Source: Nemertoderma westbladi
Taxonomy: Eukaryota > Xenacoelomorpha > Nemertodermatida > Nemertodermatidae
Direction of reading: 5' to 3'
Assembly: GCA_032718475.1 (NCBI GenBank)
Contig: JAUCBJ010002736.1
Location: 1 to 64,000 of the forward strand
DNA: 64,000 bases
Positions within the stretch are counted from its first letter, which is position 1, and each line of letters starts with the position of its first letter. The notes below the pieces were generated by a model. It ran no database searches. It saw only the letters and a list, made by a program, of their open reading frames with translations, and was not told where the DNA came from. The translations under genes and the position numbers were made by a program. Below, in pieces: positions 62,700 to 64,000 of the stretch.

Positions 62700-64000
62700 G
62701 GACGCTGTCCTGGCCATTCAGCAGCCAGAGACGTGAACCATTACCATATATGGTAATAATTCGAGGAAGGGGAGCAAATAGGGCTACAATCCGGCCTCCT
62801 TATTGGACTAGCTGCTTCCAGGTTGGTCTAGTGCTAGCACGGACTGGAGAGCCAATAAGAAAGCGATTGAGTCACCCTATTGCATCACCCCATCCGGATC
62901 ACCTATAAATTGGCGGTGTGCCGGTAGAGCCTCACCAACTCATCACATGACACCTAGCCCTAGCACCTGTCTTGCTGTTTTTTCTTGATACTTTCTGCAA
63001 TTTGCTAATTTGATTAATTTCGTGAAATGATTTGCTAGTGCGATTACTTGCTTGTGTTTCTCAATAATTCCTTCGACTACTGCTAATTACAACTGAACTA
63101 TGATTTCTACCTTTTGATTAATGGTTCTATGTGATTCTTTTCTGCGCAATAATCCTAAGGGATTCCTGAGACTGTCAGACTTTGTGATTTGCATGCGCCG
63201 CTACGGTAGCTATTAGCATAATGGAGGGCTAAGGCGCCAGTGGGCGGTGGGCACATCGGGGGGTTAGCGACGAAGGGAGCGGAGGATTCAAAGGCGAGCA
63301 ACGCTGGCGGGGGGTCACCGTTGCGGTCGGGCAATTTGCATTGTAGCGTGGGGGCAGCTCGCTGGTACAGTAATTAGGGGGCTGATGATCCAGGTTTTGT
63401 CTCTATTTAGTATTAGGGGGGCAGGAATTGGGTTAGTTAGGAAGCCTAGATGTACCCGGGAGAGGTCTGCGTGCTTTACAATTGCGAATTGCATGTATTG
63501 CAGTATTGCGAATTATTATATTGTGCTGTGTAATTGCTAATTGCGTGCATTGCGGATTGTACAATTGTGAATCGCGCATTGCGAGCTGTGATTGCTGACG
63601 CTGATTGGTGTGTTACTAAAGTGTGCCTAAGATTACGAATGCTTAGATAGGCGCTCTTTTCCCTTTGATTGATTTCTATCTCTTAGTTTACTGTAAATAA
63701 TTACTGATTAGGTCAAAGTAATACAGTATTTTAGGCTGTTACATATTTGTGACTGTAATTAATTAGTAAAATTAAGAATTAGTACGCAGCATAGCGGAGA
63801 GTAGCTAAGGTAATAATTAGAGTACCGTAAACTATTCACGCTGAGCGGTTATTTTAATTAGCGGGCAATAAGCTAGATAGCAGTATTCAGTACGCAAAAC
63901 GCATTAGTAATTTGCTGGCCTAAAGCCAGCCGCAGACAAGTTTAGTCCCACTATAGGTATTAGCCCTAATAAACACTGTACCACTTTGATTATTTTAAAT
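62700..64000 (+). other. Unassigned region with TATA box and distant AATAAA
   Basis: ACCTATAAATTGGCGG (TATAAA at 62904-62909) is followed about 30 bp on by a CTCACCAACTCATCAC initiator-like stretch. AATAAA is at 63968-63973. No coding frame lies between. This could be an LTR or a solo retroelement regulatory region inside the GRAMD1 intron, or an unrelated promoter. I found no matching second LTR in the window. Confidence 0.3.

Overview
This is a window of animal nuclear DNA. It has two recognisable multi-exon host genes with GT-AG introns, several classes of transposable element, and an unusually heavy load of tandem repeats (about 20 kb of 64 kb by my estimate). The organism is probably an aquatic invertebrate. 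A cephalochordate is possible, but nothing here settles the taxon.

Region 1 (579-20051, minus strand) holds one complete gene of the CP2/LSF transcription-factor family (TFCP2/UBP1-like). I could build it end to end: 11 coding exons whose phases all agree, 2,175 nt of CDS, and a predicted 724-residue protein. Three of its introns (2, 4 and 9) are 96-99% tandem repeat. In each, the repeat begins on the exon-intron junction and its unit contains the last bases of the exon plus the 5' splice site. The gene therefore displays roughly 100, 90 and 120 near-identical copies of three different splice donors. This is the most striking observation in the window.

Region 2 (20-34 kb) is intergenic. It contains a decayed MULE-like DNA transposon (about 21000-24567), a tandem duplication carrying a 42-bp minisatellite, and inside that duplication a 7.35-kb LTR element (25755-33103). 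That element has 574/575-bp LTRs, a 5-bp target duplication and no pol. It carries a frameshifted coding region for an unfamiliar coiled-coil, Asn-rich, Arg-rich protein.

Region 3 (34-52 kb) holds a broken gag-like gene with zinc-knuckle motifs (35.2-36.7 kb), a BEL/Pao retrotransposon polyprotein that is open over about 2,260 codons (38289-45074), a long hairpin, two simple minisatellites, a TIR-bounded MITE (48890-49360) and a LINE reverse-transcriptase fragment (about 50.6-50.9 kb).

Region 4 (52.2-57.0 kb) is a roughly 2.3-kb tandem duplication built around a GC-rich 45-bp satellite with long but spurious open frames on both strands.

Region 5 (57725-59952 and beyond, plus strand) is the 5' part of a GRAMD1/Aster gene: a probable first exon, a GRAM-domain exon with two in-phase alternative acceptors, and the start of the ASTER/VASt domain. 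The next intron opens with a 2.2-kb, 47-bp minisatellite, and the rest of the gene lies beyond the window or is not recognisable. The window ends in unassigned sequence with a TATA box and a distant AATAAA, possibly retroelement regulatory DNA.

The two host genes have unrelated roles: one is a DNA-binding transcription factor, the other an ER-plasma-membrane sterol transporter. They do not appear to be functionally linked.
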